From NCBI GenBank assembly GCA_022822125.1, contig JAJECF010000119.1:1-41278 (forward strand): DNA of 41,278 nucleotides, given 5' to 3'. The notes beneath the pieces are model-generated. The model saw nothing but the letters and a program-made list of their open reading frames with translations. It made no database searches and had not been told where the DNA came from. This document shows positions 8,931-17,351 of the stretch, piece after piece. The position numbers and the translations under genes were made by a program. Every line of letters begins with the position of its first letter. Position 1 is the stretch's first letter. Origin of the DNA: Alphaproteobacteria bacterium. GTDB taxonomy: Bacteria; Pseudomonadota; Alphaproteobacteria; Bin95.

Positions 8931-10655
8931 ATGGCCGATTATGCGGTCGTCTGGCCCCGGGGCGAGAAGGCGCAGGAACTGCAGGCGCTGGCGCCGCGCC
9001 TGGACAGCCTGGAGGGCAAGCGCGTCGCTTTCCTCTGGGACTATCTGTTCCGGGGCGACGAGATCTTCCCGATGCTGGCCGACGGGCTGGCGGAACGCTA
9101 TCCGGGCGTCGATTTCATCGGCTACGACGTCTTCGGCTCCACGCATGGCGACGAGGAGCGCGAGATCATCGCCTCGCTGCCGGACCGGCTGAAGGAGTTG
9201 AAGGCCGACGCCGTCATCTCCGGGATGGGCTGCTGAGGCTCCTGCACGCCCGCCGTGTTGCGGGTGAGCGCAGTGGCCGAAACGGCGGGCGTGCCGTCGT
9301 CATCTCTGGTCTGCGAGGGTTTCGTCGGGCAGGCGGGCACCACGGCTGTCGGGCTCGGCATGCCGAACCTGCCGCTCGCGCCGGTGGCAGGCCATGTCGA
9401 TACGCAGACGGACAACGAGCTCCGCTCCAATGTGCTGGGCGAGACGCTGGACGCGGTGATCGCGAACCTGACCGAGGCGCCGGAAGAGGCGGTTGAGACC
9501 GTCGAGCCCGAGGCGCGCGACATCGTCTTCGAGGGCAGTTTCGAGGAGGTGAACCGCCTCTTCTACGAGAACCGCTGGTCCGACGGGCTGCCGGTGGTGC
9601 CACCCTCGGTGGAGAAGATCGAGCGCTTCCTTGCGTTCTGCGACCGTCCTGCGGACACCGTGCTCGGCAAGCTTCCGCCCGACAACCGCGCGGCGACGGT
9701 CTGGAATGTCGCGGCGAACGGCGTCATGGCCGGCTGCCGGCCGGAATACATGCCGGTGCTGGTGGCGCTCGCCGAAGCGATGGCGGACCCCGAATACGGC
9801 GTCGAGCATTCCGGCAACACGCCGGGCGCGGAGACGCTGATTACCGTCAACGGCCCGATCGCGAAGGCGCTCGACTTCAACTACGAGCAGGGCGCGCTCA
9901 GGGACGGGTTCCAGGCCAACACCTCGGTCGGGCGCTTCTGGCGGCTCTATCTGCGCAATGTCGCGGGCTTTATCCCGCACCAGACCGACAAGGGCACTTT
10001 CGGCAACACCTGGCGGGTGGCGCTCGCCGAGAACGAGGATGTGCTGAAGCGGATCGGCTGGCCGAACACGGCGAGCGATATGGGCCTGCCGGAAGGCGCC
10101 AACGCCGTCACGATCTCCCGCTATACCGGCGGCGATGTCGTCACCTCCGTGTTCGGCCGCCGGGCGGAGGAAATGCTGCCCTACCTGGCGGACGCGCTGG
10201 TGAAGCAATCCGGCTGGGAACTGGTCTTCACCGTCGGCATGGCGACCGGCACCTACCGGCCGCTGCTGGTGCTCTCGCCGATCCTGGCCGAGACCATCGC
10301 CGGTTCGGGGCTTTCCAAGGACGACATGCGCGAGTGGCTCTACGAGCATGCGCGGATGCCGGCCCGGAAGTTCGAGCGCTATATCTCGGGCTGGACCAAC
10401 CTGGTGCCGGGCCACCGTTCGCTGACGGAGCTGGTGGCGCTCGGCAAGGCGCCGGAGGTCTTCGCCGAGTCCGACGACCCGGACCGCATGGTGCCCATCG
10501 TCTGCGAGCCGGAGGATTTCGGGATCGCGGTCGCCGGCGACCCGCTGCGCACCAACGCCTATGTGTTCGCGCATAACGGCATTCTCGGCTTCCCGGTAAC
10601 CCGCGAGATCGAGCTGCCGGCGGACTGGGAAGCCCGGCTGGCGGCTGCCGGTTAA
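8931..10655 (+). CDS. UGSC-type selenoprotein fused to a large RWSDGLP/MAGC domain (UGA = Sec102)
   Basis: Two open frames in the same phase are separated only by a TGA at 9234-9236. Read as selenocysteine it gives a 574-residue protein. Residues 1-101 are an alpha/beta region ending VISGMGC. Then comes U102-G-S-C105-T-P-A, followed by a segment with AETAGVP and GLGMPNLPLAPVAGH (about 117-155). That layout resembles the UGSCTRCG site and following strand of glycine reductase protein B. Residues about 200-574 are a second domain with RWSDGLPVVPP (215-225) and NGVMAGCRPEYMP (263-275), shared with two other proteins in the window. The ATG at 8931 has GGGAG 12 bases upstream. No start codon lies right after the TGA, and the conserved motif spans it, so a true stop is unlikely. 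A small hairpin follows the UGA. Function is unknown; a selenol redox role is inferred. Confidence 0.85.
9234..9236 (+). other. Selenocysteine UGA codon (Sec102)
   Basis: In-frame TGA at the first position of the U-G-S-C motif. Sequence on both sides is coding in the same frame. The same motif has UGA at the same place in the second gene at 38976-39500. Selenocysteine tRNA and SelA/SelB/SelD are not in this window and would have to be elsewhere in the genome. Confidence 0.85.
9248..9265 (+). promoter_or_regulatory. Candidate bacterial SECIS hairpin
   Basis: Eleven bases after the UGA a stem CCCGC/GCGGG (extendable by one G-T pair) encloses a six-base loop CGTGTT. Bacterial SECIS elements lie within the coding region roughly 15-40 bases downstream of UGA and have a small apical loop with a G near its 5' side, so position and loop fit. 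High GC makes chance hairpins common. Confidence 0.45.
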
Positions 10656-10659
10656 AGGA

Positions 10660-10703
10660 TTGCTCGTGTCCCTGAAACGGACTATGGTATGGACCACAGT
10701 CCG
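10660..10703 (+). promoter_or_regulatory. Promoter with overlapping operator palindrome for the phd-vapC pair
   Basis: TTGCTC (10660-10665) and TATGGT (10683-10688) are 17 bases apart, a plausible sigma-70 pair. The -10 lies in an inverted repeat with 11-base arms, CGGACTATGGT at 10678-10688 and its complement at 10693-10703, one mismatch, 4-base spacer. Phd-type antitoxins bind such palindromes to repress their own operon. That role is inferred. Confidence 0.6.
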
Positions 10704-10736
10704 GCTGAGCCGGTGTGCGTTCTGGGAAGCAGGCCG

Positions 10737-11063
10737 ATGCGGGTTTCCGTTACCGAGGCTAAGGGGCAATTGACCGAGCTCGTCCGACGCGCGGAGGCGG
10801 GCGAAGAGGTTGTGCTGACCCGTCACGGTCAGGAAACCGTCAAGCTGGCTCCCGTGCGGCGGCGGCCCGATGCAGACAAGCGGCGCGCCGTGATTGCCGC
10901 GGTGCAGGCTGCTGCCCGCAAGCGGATGGCTGAACTTGCCGAAGCTCGCGGCGAACCGGTACGCACGTTTTACGAACTCGGCGAAGCAGGCGAACGGGCC
11001 GCAGACTCCGATGCGGCCCGCAGTCAGGACTTCCTCTATGACGAGGACGGCTTGCCGAATTGA
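10737..11063 (+). CDS. Phd/YefM-family antitoxin
   Basis: 108 residues from the ATG at 10737 (an ATG at 10689 in the operator would add 16 unlikely residues). The N-terminus MRVSVTEAKGQLTELVRRAEAGEEVVLTRHGQETVKLAP is the Phd/YefM DNA-binding fold. The C-terminal half is alanine- and charge-rich and ends DFLYDEDGLPN, a typical disordered toxin-binding tail. The end overlaps the toxin start by 4 bases (TTGA). The pair is inserted between two genes of the selenoprotein cluster. Confidence 0.9.
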   Translation: MRVSVTEAKGQLTELVRRAEAGEEVVLTRHGQETVKLAPVRRRPDADKRRAVIAAVQAAARKRMAELAEARGEPVRTFYELGEAGERAADSDAARSQDFLYDEDGLPN

Positions 11064-11443
11064 TCGCAGTCGATACTTCCGCGCTTGTGGCGATTCTGCA
11101 GGACGAGCCGGAGGCGGCCGCCTGTACGCGTGCTCTCGCGGCGAATGACCGTCTCCTGATTTCCGCCGTAACGGTGGCGGAAGCGCTCGTCGTGGCCGAG
11201 AGGCGAGGTCTCGGCGAGGAAATGGCAGAGCTTGTCGATGGACTCGATCTCGAGATTGTCAACGTTTCTCCGGCGGTGGCGCGGCGTGTCGCCGATTGCT
11301 ATGCACAATGGGGGAAAGGCATTCATCCCGCCCGTCTGAACTTCGGCGACTGCTTTGCCTATGAAGTTGCGAAGACGCACGATTGTCCCTTGCTGCACAT
11401 TGGAACGGACTTTGCTCGGACGGATATTGCGCGGGTGCTGTGA
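11060..11443 (+). CDS. vapC: VapC-type PIN-domain toxin
   Basis: 127 residues. A Mg-dependent RNase of the PIN family that usually cleaves tRNA or rRNA when its antitoxin is lost. Acidic active-site residues are in place: VDTSALVAIL at the N-terminus, the SAVTVAEALVV glutamate near residue 41, LNFGDCFAYEVA near 95 and the HIGTDFARTDI aspartate near 118. The start is TTG, overlapping the antitoxin stop. Canonical length and motifs suggest it is functional. Confidence 0.92.
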   Translation: MIAVDTSALVAILQDEPEAAACTRALAANDRLLISAVTVAEALVVAERRGLGEEMAELVDGLDLEIVNVSPAVARRVADCYAQWGKGIHPARLNFGDCFAYEVAKTHDCPLLHIGTDFARTDIARVL

Positions 11444-11489
11444 TTCCTGAACCGGAAGCCGAGACGGCGGCCCGTGCGGAACCGAGGGC

Positions 11490-12635
11490 ATGAGCGGCGA
11501 AGCGCTCTGGCTGCTGATCCCGGCGGGCCAGCGGGCGAACGGGGCGTGGATCGACGACACGCTCGTCCGCCGGGCGCGCGAGAAGGGCATGACCGCCCGG
11601 CTGACGGAGGCCGGGCGCTTCCCCCGCCAGCGGGTGGAGGTGCTGCGCGGCGGCGATCCGTCGGCGCTCTATTACCGGCGGGGCTGGACGGACGGCCTGC
11701 CCATCGCGGCGCCGACGCTCGACCGGGTGGACGCCATGCAGCGCGGCTGCGGGCGCGGGCGCAATGAGAGCCTCGGAGAGCTCGACCCGCTGAAGGGCGT
11801 GGCGACGGTGGAGCGCGTGGCTGCCAATGCCGTCATGGCGGGCTGCGCGCCGGAGCATTTCCCGGTCGTCCTGGCCGCCGTGGAGGCGCTTGCAGACCCC
11901 GCCTTCAACCTGCGCGGCGTGCAGACCACGGACGAGAACGTGGCGCCGCTCATCCTGCTGAGCGGGCCGGTCGTCGAGCGGCTGGAGGCGAATGCCGGCT
12001 TCGGCATGCTGGGGCCGGGCTGGCAGGCCAATGCCGCCATCGGGCGCGCGGTCCGCTTCGTGATGAACAATATCGGCGGCGGCTGGCCGGAGGCGGTGTC
12101 CTTCGCCGGGCTCGGCCAGCCGGGCCGCTACACCCTGGTGCTGGCCGAGAACGCCGCCGCCAACCCCTGGGAGCCGCTGCATGAGGAGCTGGGCGGCGGG
12201 AATGTGCTGGCGCTGATGCGCGCCGAGACGGCGATCAATGTGACCGGCGGGCTGGATGACCTCGCGAGCGTCATGGGCTCCGCCGCCTCGGCCTTCAACA
12301 TGGCGTGGGAGGGCAAGGCGGCGGTGGTGATGGCGCCCTTCGTCGCGCAGGAACTGGCGGGGCAGGGCTGGTCGAAGGCGGATGCAAAGGAAGCGCTCTG
12401 GCGGCGGGGCCGGATGCCGCGCGCCGATTTCGACAGGCTCTGGCTGCGCACCCGCCTCATCGGTGGCGAGCGCTGGCCGGAGTGGACGGCGGGGGAGGGC
12501 GCGGTGCCCGCTGTCGCGCGGCCGGAGGATATCGTGCTGATCGTGGCCGGCGGCGACATCCCGATCCCGCAATGCGCGTGGTTCCCGTCCTGGGGCTTCC
12601 CGCCCTGTTGCATCGTGAAGGAGATTGCGGCGTGA
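11490..12635 (+). CDS. RGWTDGLP/MAGC-domain protein, stand-alone paralogue
   Basis: 381 residues, not recognised as any named enzyme. From residue 64 it aligns by eye with the C-terminal domain of the UGSC-fused selenoprotein and with the thioredoxin-fused protein at 39497-40945. Shared points are RGWTDGLPI (64-72), ANAVMAGCAPEHFP (112-125), a GWQANAAIGRAVRFVMNNIGGG stretch and a GQPGRYTLVLAEN stretch. The first 60 residues, MSGEALWLLIPAGQ and so on, are a short alpha/beta piece without CxxC or UGSC. The C-terminus carries adjacent cysteines in FPPCCIVKEIAA, possible redox residues. Its stop overlaps the GTG of the thioredoxin-reductase-like gene, so the two proteins are translationally coupled. 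Confidence 0.7.
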   Translation: MSGEALWLLIPAGQRANGAWIDDTLVRRAREKGMTARLTEAGRFPRQRVEVLRGGDPSALYYRRGWTDGLPIAAPTLDRVDAMQRGCGRGRNESLGELDPLKGVATVERVAANAVMAGCAPEHFPVVLAAVEALADPAFNLRGVQTTDENVAPLILLSGPVVERLEANAGFGMLGPGWQANAAIGRAVRFVMNNIGGGWPEAVSFAGLGQPGRYTLVLAENAAANPWEPLHEELGGGNVLALMRAETAINVTGGLDDLASVMGSAASAFNMAWEGKAAVVMAPFVAQELAGQGWSKADAKEALWRRGRMPRADFDRLWLRTRLIGGERWPEWTAGEGAVPAVARPEDIVLIVAGGDIPIPQCAWFPSWGFPPCCIVKEIAA

Positions 12636-13453
12636 GGCCGCTCGACCTGGCGGTGATCGGCGGCGGGGTAGCAGGGCTCGCGGCGGCCGATGAGGCGGTT
12701 TCGCAGGGGCTCGAAGTGGCGTTGTTCGAGTCCGGGCTCTATGGCGGCCTCGTCGCCAATGTGGGCGCGCTCGACGGTTGGCCGGCCGCTGTCAGCGGCT
12801 CTGAGCTGGCCTATGGCTGGAAGGATCGGCTGGCGGCGGCGGGCGTGCGCTTCCACGAGGAGCATGTGGAGGCCGTCCGCGCGCAGGGCCGGCGGCGGAT
12901 CGTCGAGACGGACAGCGGCCGCTACCGGGCGAGAGCCGTCGTGGCGGCGACGGGGGCGCGGCTTCGCCGGCTGGATGTGCCCGGAGAAGAAGCGTTGACC
13001 GGGCGCGGCGTGTCGCAATGCGCCTTCTGCGATGCCGGCTTCTTCCGGGATGCCGATGTGGCGGTGGTGGGAGGCGGCGATGCGGCCTTGCAGGAGGCGC
13101 TGCATCTGGCCGGCCATGCGCGTTCGATAGCGATGATCGTGCGCGGCGGACGGCTCCGGGCCAGGCCGGGCTACGGAGCGCGGGCGGCGGCCGACCCGAA
13201 ATTCCGCTTCCACTGGAACAGCGAAGTGGCCTCCATCGACGGGGAGAGCGGCGTCGAGGGCGTGACGCTTGCCGGCGGGCGGCGGCTGGAGGTGTCGGGC
13301 GTATTCGTCTTCATCGGCCTCGAGCCCCGGGCGGCGCTGGCGGGCGAGGGCGTATTCGCCGCCGGCGCCGTCCGCCGCGCCGGTTCGCTCGCCGAGGCTG
13401 CGGCGGACGGGCAGCGCGCCGCGCGGGACGCCGCCGCCGCGCTCACGCGATGA
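12632..13453 (+). CDS. Thioredoxin reductase-like flavoprotein
   Basis: 273 residues, shorter than the usual 310. The N-terminal FAD motif VIGGGVAGLAAADE is at 8-21. The dithiol C130-A-F-C133 lies in GVSQCAFCDAGFF. The NADPH motif VVGGGDAALQEA is at 145-156. The expected role is passing electrons from NAD(P)H through FAD and the CxxC pair to a thioredoxin-like partner. The C-terminal FAD motif reads VFAAGAVRRAGS where thioredoxin reductases normally have AAGD; the aspartate is missing, so flavin binding or partner may differ. The GTG start overlaps the previous stop (GTGA). It ends convergent with the LLM gene, overlapping by 11 bases. Confidence 0.85.
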   Translation: MRPLDLAVIGGGVAGLAAADEAVSQGLEVALFESGLYGGLVANVGALDGWPAAVSGSELAYGWKDRLAAAGVRFHEEHVEAVRAQGRRRIVETDSGRYRARAVVAATGARLRRLDVPGEEALTGRGVSQCAFCDAGFFRDADVAVVGGGDAALQEALHLAGHARSIAMIVRGGRLRARPGYGARAAADPKFRFHWNSEVASIDGESGVEGVTLAGGRRLEVSGVFVFIGLEPRAALAGEGVFAAGAVRRAGSLAEAAADGQRAARDAAAALTR

Positions 13454-14378
13454 GCGGGCGCACTTCCTCGGCGAAGCGATGCAGGCCCTCGATGCGCATG
13501 GGCTGGTCGCCGATGAAGTCGAGGTTGAAGTGGCGCACGCCGGCCTTGTGGAAGGCGGCGATCTTCTCGGCGATGTCGGCAGGGGTTCCGAGCGCCGCAT
13601 AGCGCTTGGCGGGCCTTCTGAAGTCCATCGCATAGCGCTTCGAGAGCAGTTCCGTCGCCCGGTCGAGCGCCTTCTCGTAGGTCTCGTCGATGCAGCAGAA
13701 GAGGAGGTGGGACGTACCGAAGGCCTCGAGCTCCCGCCCTGCCTCCTCGGCAGCCGCGGCGATGGTGCCGAGGGCGTTCGCGAACATCTCCGGCGTGATG
13801 ACATAGGACATGTAGCCGTCGGCCATGCGGCCCGCGCGGCGGAGCGCCGCCGGCTGGCGTCCGCCGCACCAGAGCGGCGGCCCTCCGGGCGTGAAGGCGG
13901 CCGGCTGCATATGCACTTCTGAGAAGGGGAAGAACCGGCCCTCATGGGCAACCGGCGCGCCGGCCCAGAGTTTCCGCAATACCTCGATTGACTCGGTCAT
14001 GCGCGCGCCGCGCTCGCTATGCGGCACGCCGGCAAGCTCCCATTCGGGCGGGAACTCGCCGCCGACGCCGATGCCGAACACGAAGCGGCCCTCGGAGAGA
14101 TGGTCGAGCGAGGCGGCCTGCTTCGCCACCCCCGCCGGATGGCGCATGGGCAGCAGGTAAACCGCGCTGCCGACGGTGAGCCGCGAAGACAGGGCGGCCG
14201 CATAGGAAAGCTGCACGAACGGGTCGAGGATCGGCGAGGTAAAGGCCAGATGGTCGCCGACCCAGATTGAATCGAATTCCAGCCGGTCCAGAAGCGCCAC
14301 CGTCTTGCGGGCAAGCGCCGGCGTCGGCAGGCGTGTCATCAGGCCGAAGCGCGTCCGGTCGTCCAGCGGCAGGCTCAT
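13443..14378 (-). CDS. LLM-class flavin/F420-dependent oxidoreductase
   Basis: 311 residues of the luciferase-like TIM-barrel family, oxidising or reducing small molecules with FMN or F420. Clear family segments: DSIWVGDHLAFTSP at about 34-47, GSAVYLLPMRHP near 72, LDHLSEGRFVFGIGVGG near 90, HEGRFFPFSEVHMQPAAF near 150 and PLWCGGRQPAALRRAGRMADGY near 175. The ATG at 14378 follows AGGGG with six bases between; an ATG at 14393 would add five residues. Divergent from the restriction gene, sharing about 93 bases of promoter DNA. Substrate unknown. Confidence 0.9.
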   Translation of the reverse strand: MSLPLDDRTRFGLMTRLPTPALARKTVALLDRLEFDSIWVGDHLAFTSPILDPFVQLSYAAALSSRLTVGSAVYLLPMRHPAGVAKQAASLDHLSEGRFVFGIGVGGEFPPEWELAGVPHSERGARMTESIEVLRKLWAGAPVAHEGRFFPFSEVHMQPAAFTPGGPPLWCGGRQPAALRRAGRMADGYMSYVITPEMFANALGTIAAAAEEAGRELEAFGTSHLLFCCIDETYEKALDRATELLSKRYAMDFRRPAKRYAALGTPADIAEKIAAFHKAGVRHFNLDFIGDQPMRIEGLHRFAEEVRPLIA

Positions 14379-14402
14379 GGTCGTCCCCTTCATTCGGCAG
14401 CT

Positions 14403-14417
14403 ATGCCATATTGGCAT
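14403..14417. promoter_or_regulatory. Short palindrome between the LLM and restriction-modification genes
   Basis: ATGCCA-TAT-TGGCAT, two perfect 6-base arms 3 bases apart, in the divergent intergenic region. A partial repeat CATATGCCG follows at 14421-14429. It could be an operator for the restriction gene or its divergent neighbour. No regulator gene is adjacent. Confidence 0.35.
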
Positions 14418-14471
14418 GCTCATATGCCGTATTTTACCGGTGGCCTCGGGCGCCGGGAGGGGGAGCGTATC

Positions 14472-17351
14472 ATGCCGGACGGCCAATTCGATCTCGATCT
14501 GCGCCCGGGCGAAACGACCGCCGGGCAGGTGCTGGACCGCATCCGGCGCGAAAGCCGCGACGAGGTGGAGAAAGGCCGCTGGTTCGAGCAATTGTTCACG
14601 CGCATCGCGCTGCAGGACGCCGCGTTCGAAATCGACGGTATCTGGCGCTGGAGCGACTGGCCCGAGCGTGAGGCTCTTACCGGCCTTGACGGTCGCGATA
14701 TCGGTATCGATCTCGTGGCCCATCGGACGGATGGCCGATGGATCGCCATCCAATGCAAGTGCTACGACGACAACCGTATCCTTCCCAAGGGAGAAATCGA
14801 CAAGTTTCTGGGCGGCTCCCAGCACGCGATTTTCACCCTGCGCTGGATCGTGGCGACATGCCGGTGGGGGCCGAACGCCGAGCGCGCCATAGAAGGCGCC
14901 AATCCCCAAATCGGGCGCATCGACTTCGACGACTATCTGGATATAGAGGTCGAGGAGGAACACGCCGAACGACCCGTTCAGGAGCCTTGGCCGCTGCAGG
15001 CGGAGGCAATCGAAGACACGGTGGAAGGGCTGGCCCATAAGGACCGCGGATGCCTCGTCATGGCCTGCGGCACGGGCAAGACGTTTACCTCGCTGCGCAT
15101 CGCCGAGAAGCTGGTCGCGGAAGGCGGGCGCATCCTGTTTGCGGCCCCGAGCATTTCGCTCGTCTCGCAAGCCCGGCGCGAATGGCTGCGGCAGACGACG
15201 CGCCGCCTCAAATGCGTCGTCGTGTGCTCTGATGCCACCGCTGGCGGGTACGGCGAGGAAGATATACGGATCTCAGAGTTGGAGTGCCCTGTCACCACTG
15301 ACCCGGCCGCGATTGCCGCCAGTCTTGCTGGCGAGGGCCCGACCCGTGTTGTGTTCTGCACCTATCATTCGCTTGGGCGGGTTACCGAGGCGCAAGCGCA
15401 TCATGGCGCGCCCGCTTTCGAGTTCGCCATTGCTGACGAGGCCCACCGCACGACCGGAGCGCAGATAGCGGGCCGAAACAGCGCAAGGAGGGTGGACTTC
15501 CAGGAAATCCATGACGGGATGCGGCTGCGTGCGCAGAAGCGCCTCTATATGACCGCGACGCCGCGCATATATACAGAAAGCTCCAAGCGGAAGCAGGCGG
15601 ACCGCGGCGTCGATGTGATCGACATGGACGATACCCGCATCTACGGCCACATATTGCACCGGCTTCCGTTCAAGAAGGCCGTCGAACAGCACATGCTATC
15701 CGATTACCGGGTAATCGTGCTGGGCGTAAACCAGGCCAGCGTTACGCCCGGCTTGCAGCGACGGCTGGAAAGCCTTGACGAGGGCAAGAGCCGGAAGAAC
15801 GCTCCAACCGTCAATGAGATGACCCGTGTGCTGGGCGTATCGCTCGCTGTGAACGGTGTCACCGAGGGCGAGGCGATCGACCGGCCGGGCAGGCTTCCGC
15901 GCACTATGGCCTTCGCCAATAACATCCGGCGCTCGAAGTGGTATGCCGACGCACTGATGGAAAGCGAACTTCTGCGGGCCACGACCAGGCGCATGCAGGA
16001 TGGACGGGCCATGAAGGTCGTCGCTAGGCATCTCGACGCTTCCGCCAGCGCCCGGCAGCGGAGGCAGGAACTCCGGGCGCTTGCGCAGGCTGACCGCGAG
16101 GGCGAATGCCGGATCGTCTGCAATGTCAGGCTGTTCACCGAAGGCGTCGATGTTCCACAGCTCGACGCGGTGGCGTTCCTCGATCCGCGCGACAGCCAGG
16201 TGGATGTGGTGCAGGCCGTCGGGCGCGTCATGCGCAAAGCTCCCGGTAAACGCTTCGGCTATATCATCGTGCCTGTTGTCGTGGAGCCCGGTCAGGACGT
16301 CGCCCGGGCGCTTGAGCGGGGCAGCGAGGGCTATCGGACCGTCGGCAGGGTGCTGCGGGCCCTTCAGGCGCATGACAGCCGTCTGGCTGAAACGCCGGCG
16401 AATTTCATCCGGGTCTATGAAGACGACACGCGCCCGCCTCGCGACGACACGGAGGGCGGCGAGAGCCAGGCGGGCGAGCCGGGCGCCATCCAGCGCGAGC
16501 TCGACCTGAAAGAGGCCGAGCAGGGAATTTACGCCCATGTCGTGGCCGCTTCGGGTCTGGGACGCCCCGGCCAGATCGTTGCCGACGACATTTCCTACGC
16601 GGTGAGGCGCGCCAGCGCAGTGCTTCAGGGAGAGGAACTGGAAGCACCGCTTGCCGATGCGCTCGGTCTCGTCCCGGAGGACGATGGCGGGGCCAAAGGA
16701 GTCTGCACCATTGCGGCGCTGATGCTCTGCAATGCCTGTCTACTGCAACGCCGGCTGCGTGACACGCCGGAAATGCGGATCGTCACGCGCCTAGATAAGG
16801 TTATCGGCGCGCGCAATCCGGTTGAGATGCTTGAGGCGGCTTGGGAGTCGATCCTCGAGAAAGATTATGCGCCGGTGTTTGAGCCGGGACTTGCTATCCT
16901 GGAGGCTCTGCCCGACGGCAACGAGGTTGTGGACGACGCCGTCCGGAACGTTGCGGAATGCGCCAACCGGGTCGCGGACAGCCTGAGCGAGCTCGGCTAC
17001 GACCATGCCGGCCCGCTCTACCATCGTATTCTGGGCTCGGCGAGGGCCGACGGCGCGTTCTACACCAACAATGTCTCCGCTCTGATGCTGGCCCGGCTGG
17101 TGCTTTCCGAGGATTTCATCGACTGGTCGGACGCGGAAGCAGTCGGGCGGCTGCGCATCATGGACCCCGCCTGCGGCACCGGCACGCTGCTGATGGCGGC
17201 GATGCAGACGATCAAGGCTCGCGCGCGCGTGAAGTTTGCGAACGGTACCCCCCCCCGGACGAGTCTCTTTTGCATCGTCGTCTGGTCGAGGACGTATTGT
17301 GCGGCCTCGACATCAACCGCCACGCAATACAACTCGCCGCCTGCAATCTGA
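14472..17351 (+). CDS. Type ISP-like restriction-modification enzyme, N-terminal part (nuclease-helicase-MTase motif I), frameshifted
   Basis: Single-chain restriction, translocation and methylation protein of the LlaGI/LlaBIII kind. From the ATG at 14472 (preceded by a GGAGGGGGAG tract): an Mrr-like PD-ExK nuclease with DIGIDLVA at 76-83 and IQCKCY at 93-98; an SF2 motor with Walker A ACGTGKT at 198-204, DEAH at 322-325, MTATPRIY near 370 and a motif VI-like VVQAVGRVMRKA; a coupler region; then MTase motif I DPACGTGTL from residue 898. After C9 at 17248-17256 the frame runs into an unrelated tail and stops at 17351, giving 959 residues. The remaining methylase and target-recognition parts continue in another frame (17258-18880). 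As read, the enzyme would lack catalytic motif IV and DNA recognition. Confidence 0.85.
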   Translation: MPDGQFDLDLRPGETTAGQVLDRIRRESRDEVEKGRWFEQLFTRIALQDAAFEIDGIWRWSDWPEREALTGLDGRDIGIDLVAHRTDGRWIAIQCKCYDDNRILPKGEIDKFLGGSQHAIFTLRWIVATCRWGPNAERAIEGANPQIGRIDFDDYLDIEVEEEHAERPVQEPWPLQAEAIEDTVEGLAHKDRGCLVMACGTGKTFTSLRIAEKLVAEGGRILFAAPSISLVSQARREWLRQTTRRLKCVVVCSDATAGGYGEEDIRISELECPVTTDPAAIAASLAGEGPTRVVFCTYHSLGRVTEAQAHHGAPAFEFAIADEAHRTTGAQIAGRNSARRVDFQEIHDGMRLRAQKRLYMTATPRIYTESSKRKQADRGVDVIDMDDTRIYGHILHRLPFKKAVEQHMLSDYRVIVLGVNQASVTPGLQRRLESLDEGKSRKNAPTVNEMTRVLGVSLAVNGVTEGEAIDRPGRLPRTMAFANNIRRSKWYADALMESELLRATTRRMQDGRAMKVVARHLDASASARQRRQELRALAQADREGECRIVCNVRLFTEGVDVPQLDAVAFLDPRDSQVDVVQAVGRVMRKAPGKRFGYIIVPVVVEPGQDVARALERGSEGYRTVGRVLRALQAHDSRLAETPANFIRVYEDDTRPPRDDTEGGESQAGEPGAIQRELDLKEAEQGIYAHVVAASGLGRPGQIVADDISYAVRRASAVLQGEELEAPLADALGLVPEDDGGAKGVCTIAALMLCNACLLQRRLRDTPEMRIVTRLDKVIGARNPVEMLEAAWESILEKDYAPVFEPGLAILEALPDGNEVVDDAVRNVAECANRVADSLSELGYDHAGPLYHRILGSARADGAFYTNNVSALMLARLVLSEDFIDWSDAEAVGRLRIMDPACGTGTLLMAAMQTIKARARVKFANGTPPRTSLFCIVVWSRTYCAASTSTATQYNSPPAI
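17248..17256 (+). repeat. Homopolymer C9 tract at the frameshift point
   Basis: Nine consecutive C within the coding region of the Type ISP-like gene, after codons for N-G-T. With 7 or 10 C the N-terminal frame would join the downstream frame as T-P-(P)-P-D-E-S-L-L. With the nine seen it does not. Such tracts are classic slipped-strand sites for phase variation, and also common sequencing-error sites. Confidence 0.75.

Noticed and set aside
9234..9255. UGA as a real stop followed by a GTG start at 9255
   Set aside because: The GSC part of the motif and the following conserved residues lie between the UGA and that GTG and would be lost; the same arrangement recurs in the second gene.
12633..12635. 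TGA ending the stand-alone large-domain gene as another Sec codon, after the CC motif
   Set aside because: The frame after it ends within eight codons, and the GTG of the next gene overlaps it, so it is an ordinary stop.
17248..17351. Programmed ribosomal frameshift at the C9 run as the normal way to make the full enzyme
   Set aside because: Possible, but no slippery heptamer with pseudoknot is evident, and restriction enzymes with homopolymer tracts are usually phase-variable; kept only as an alternative.
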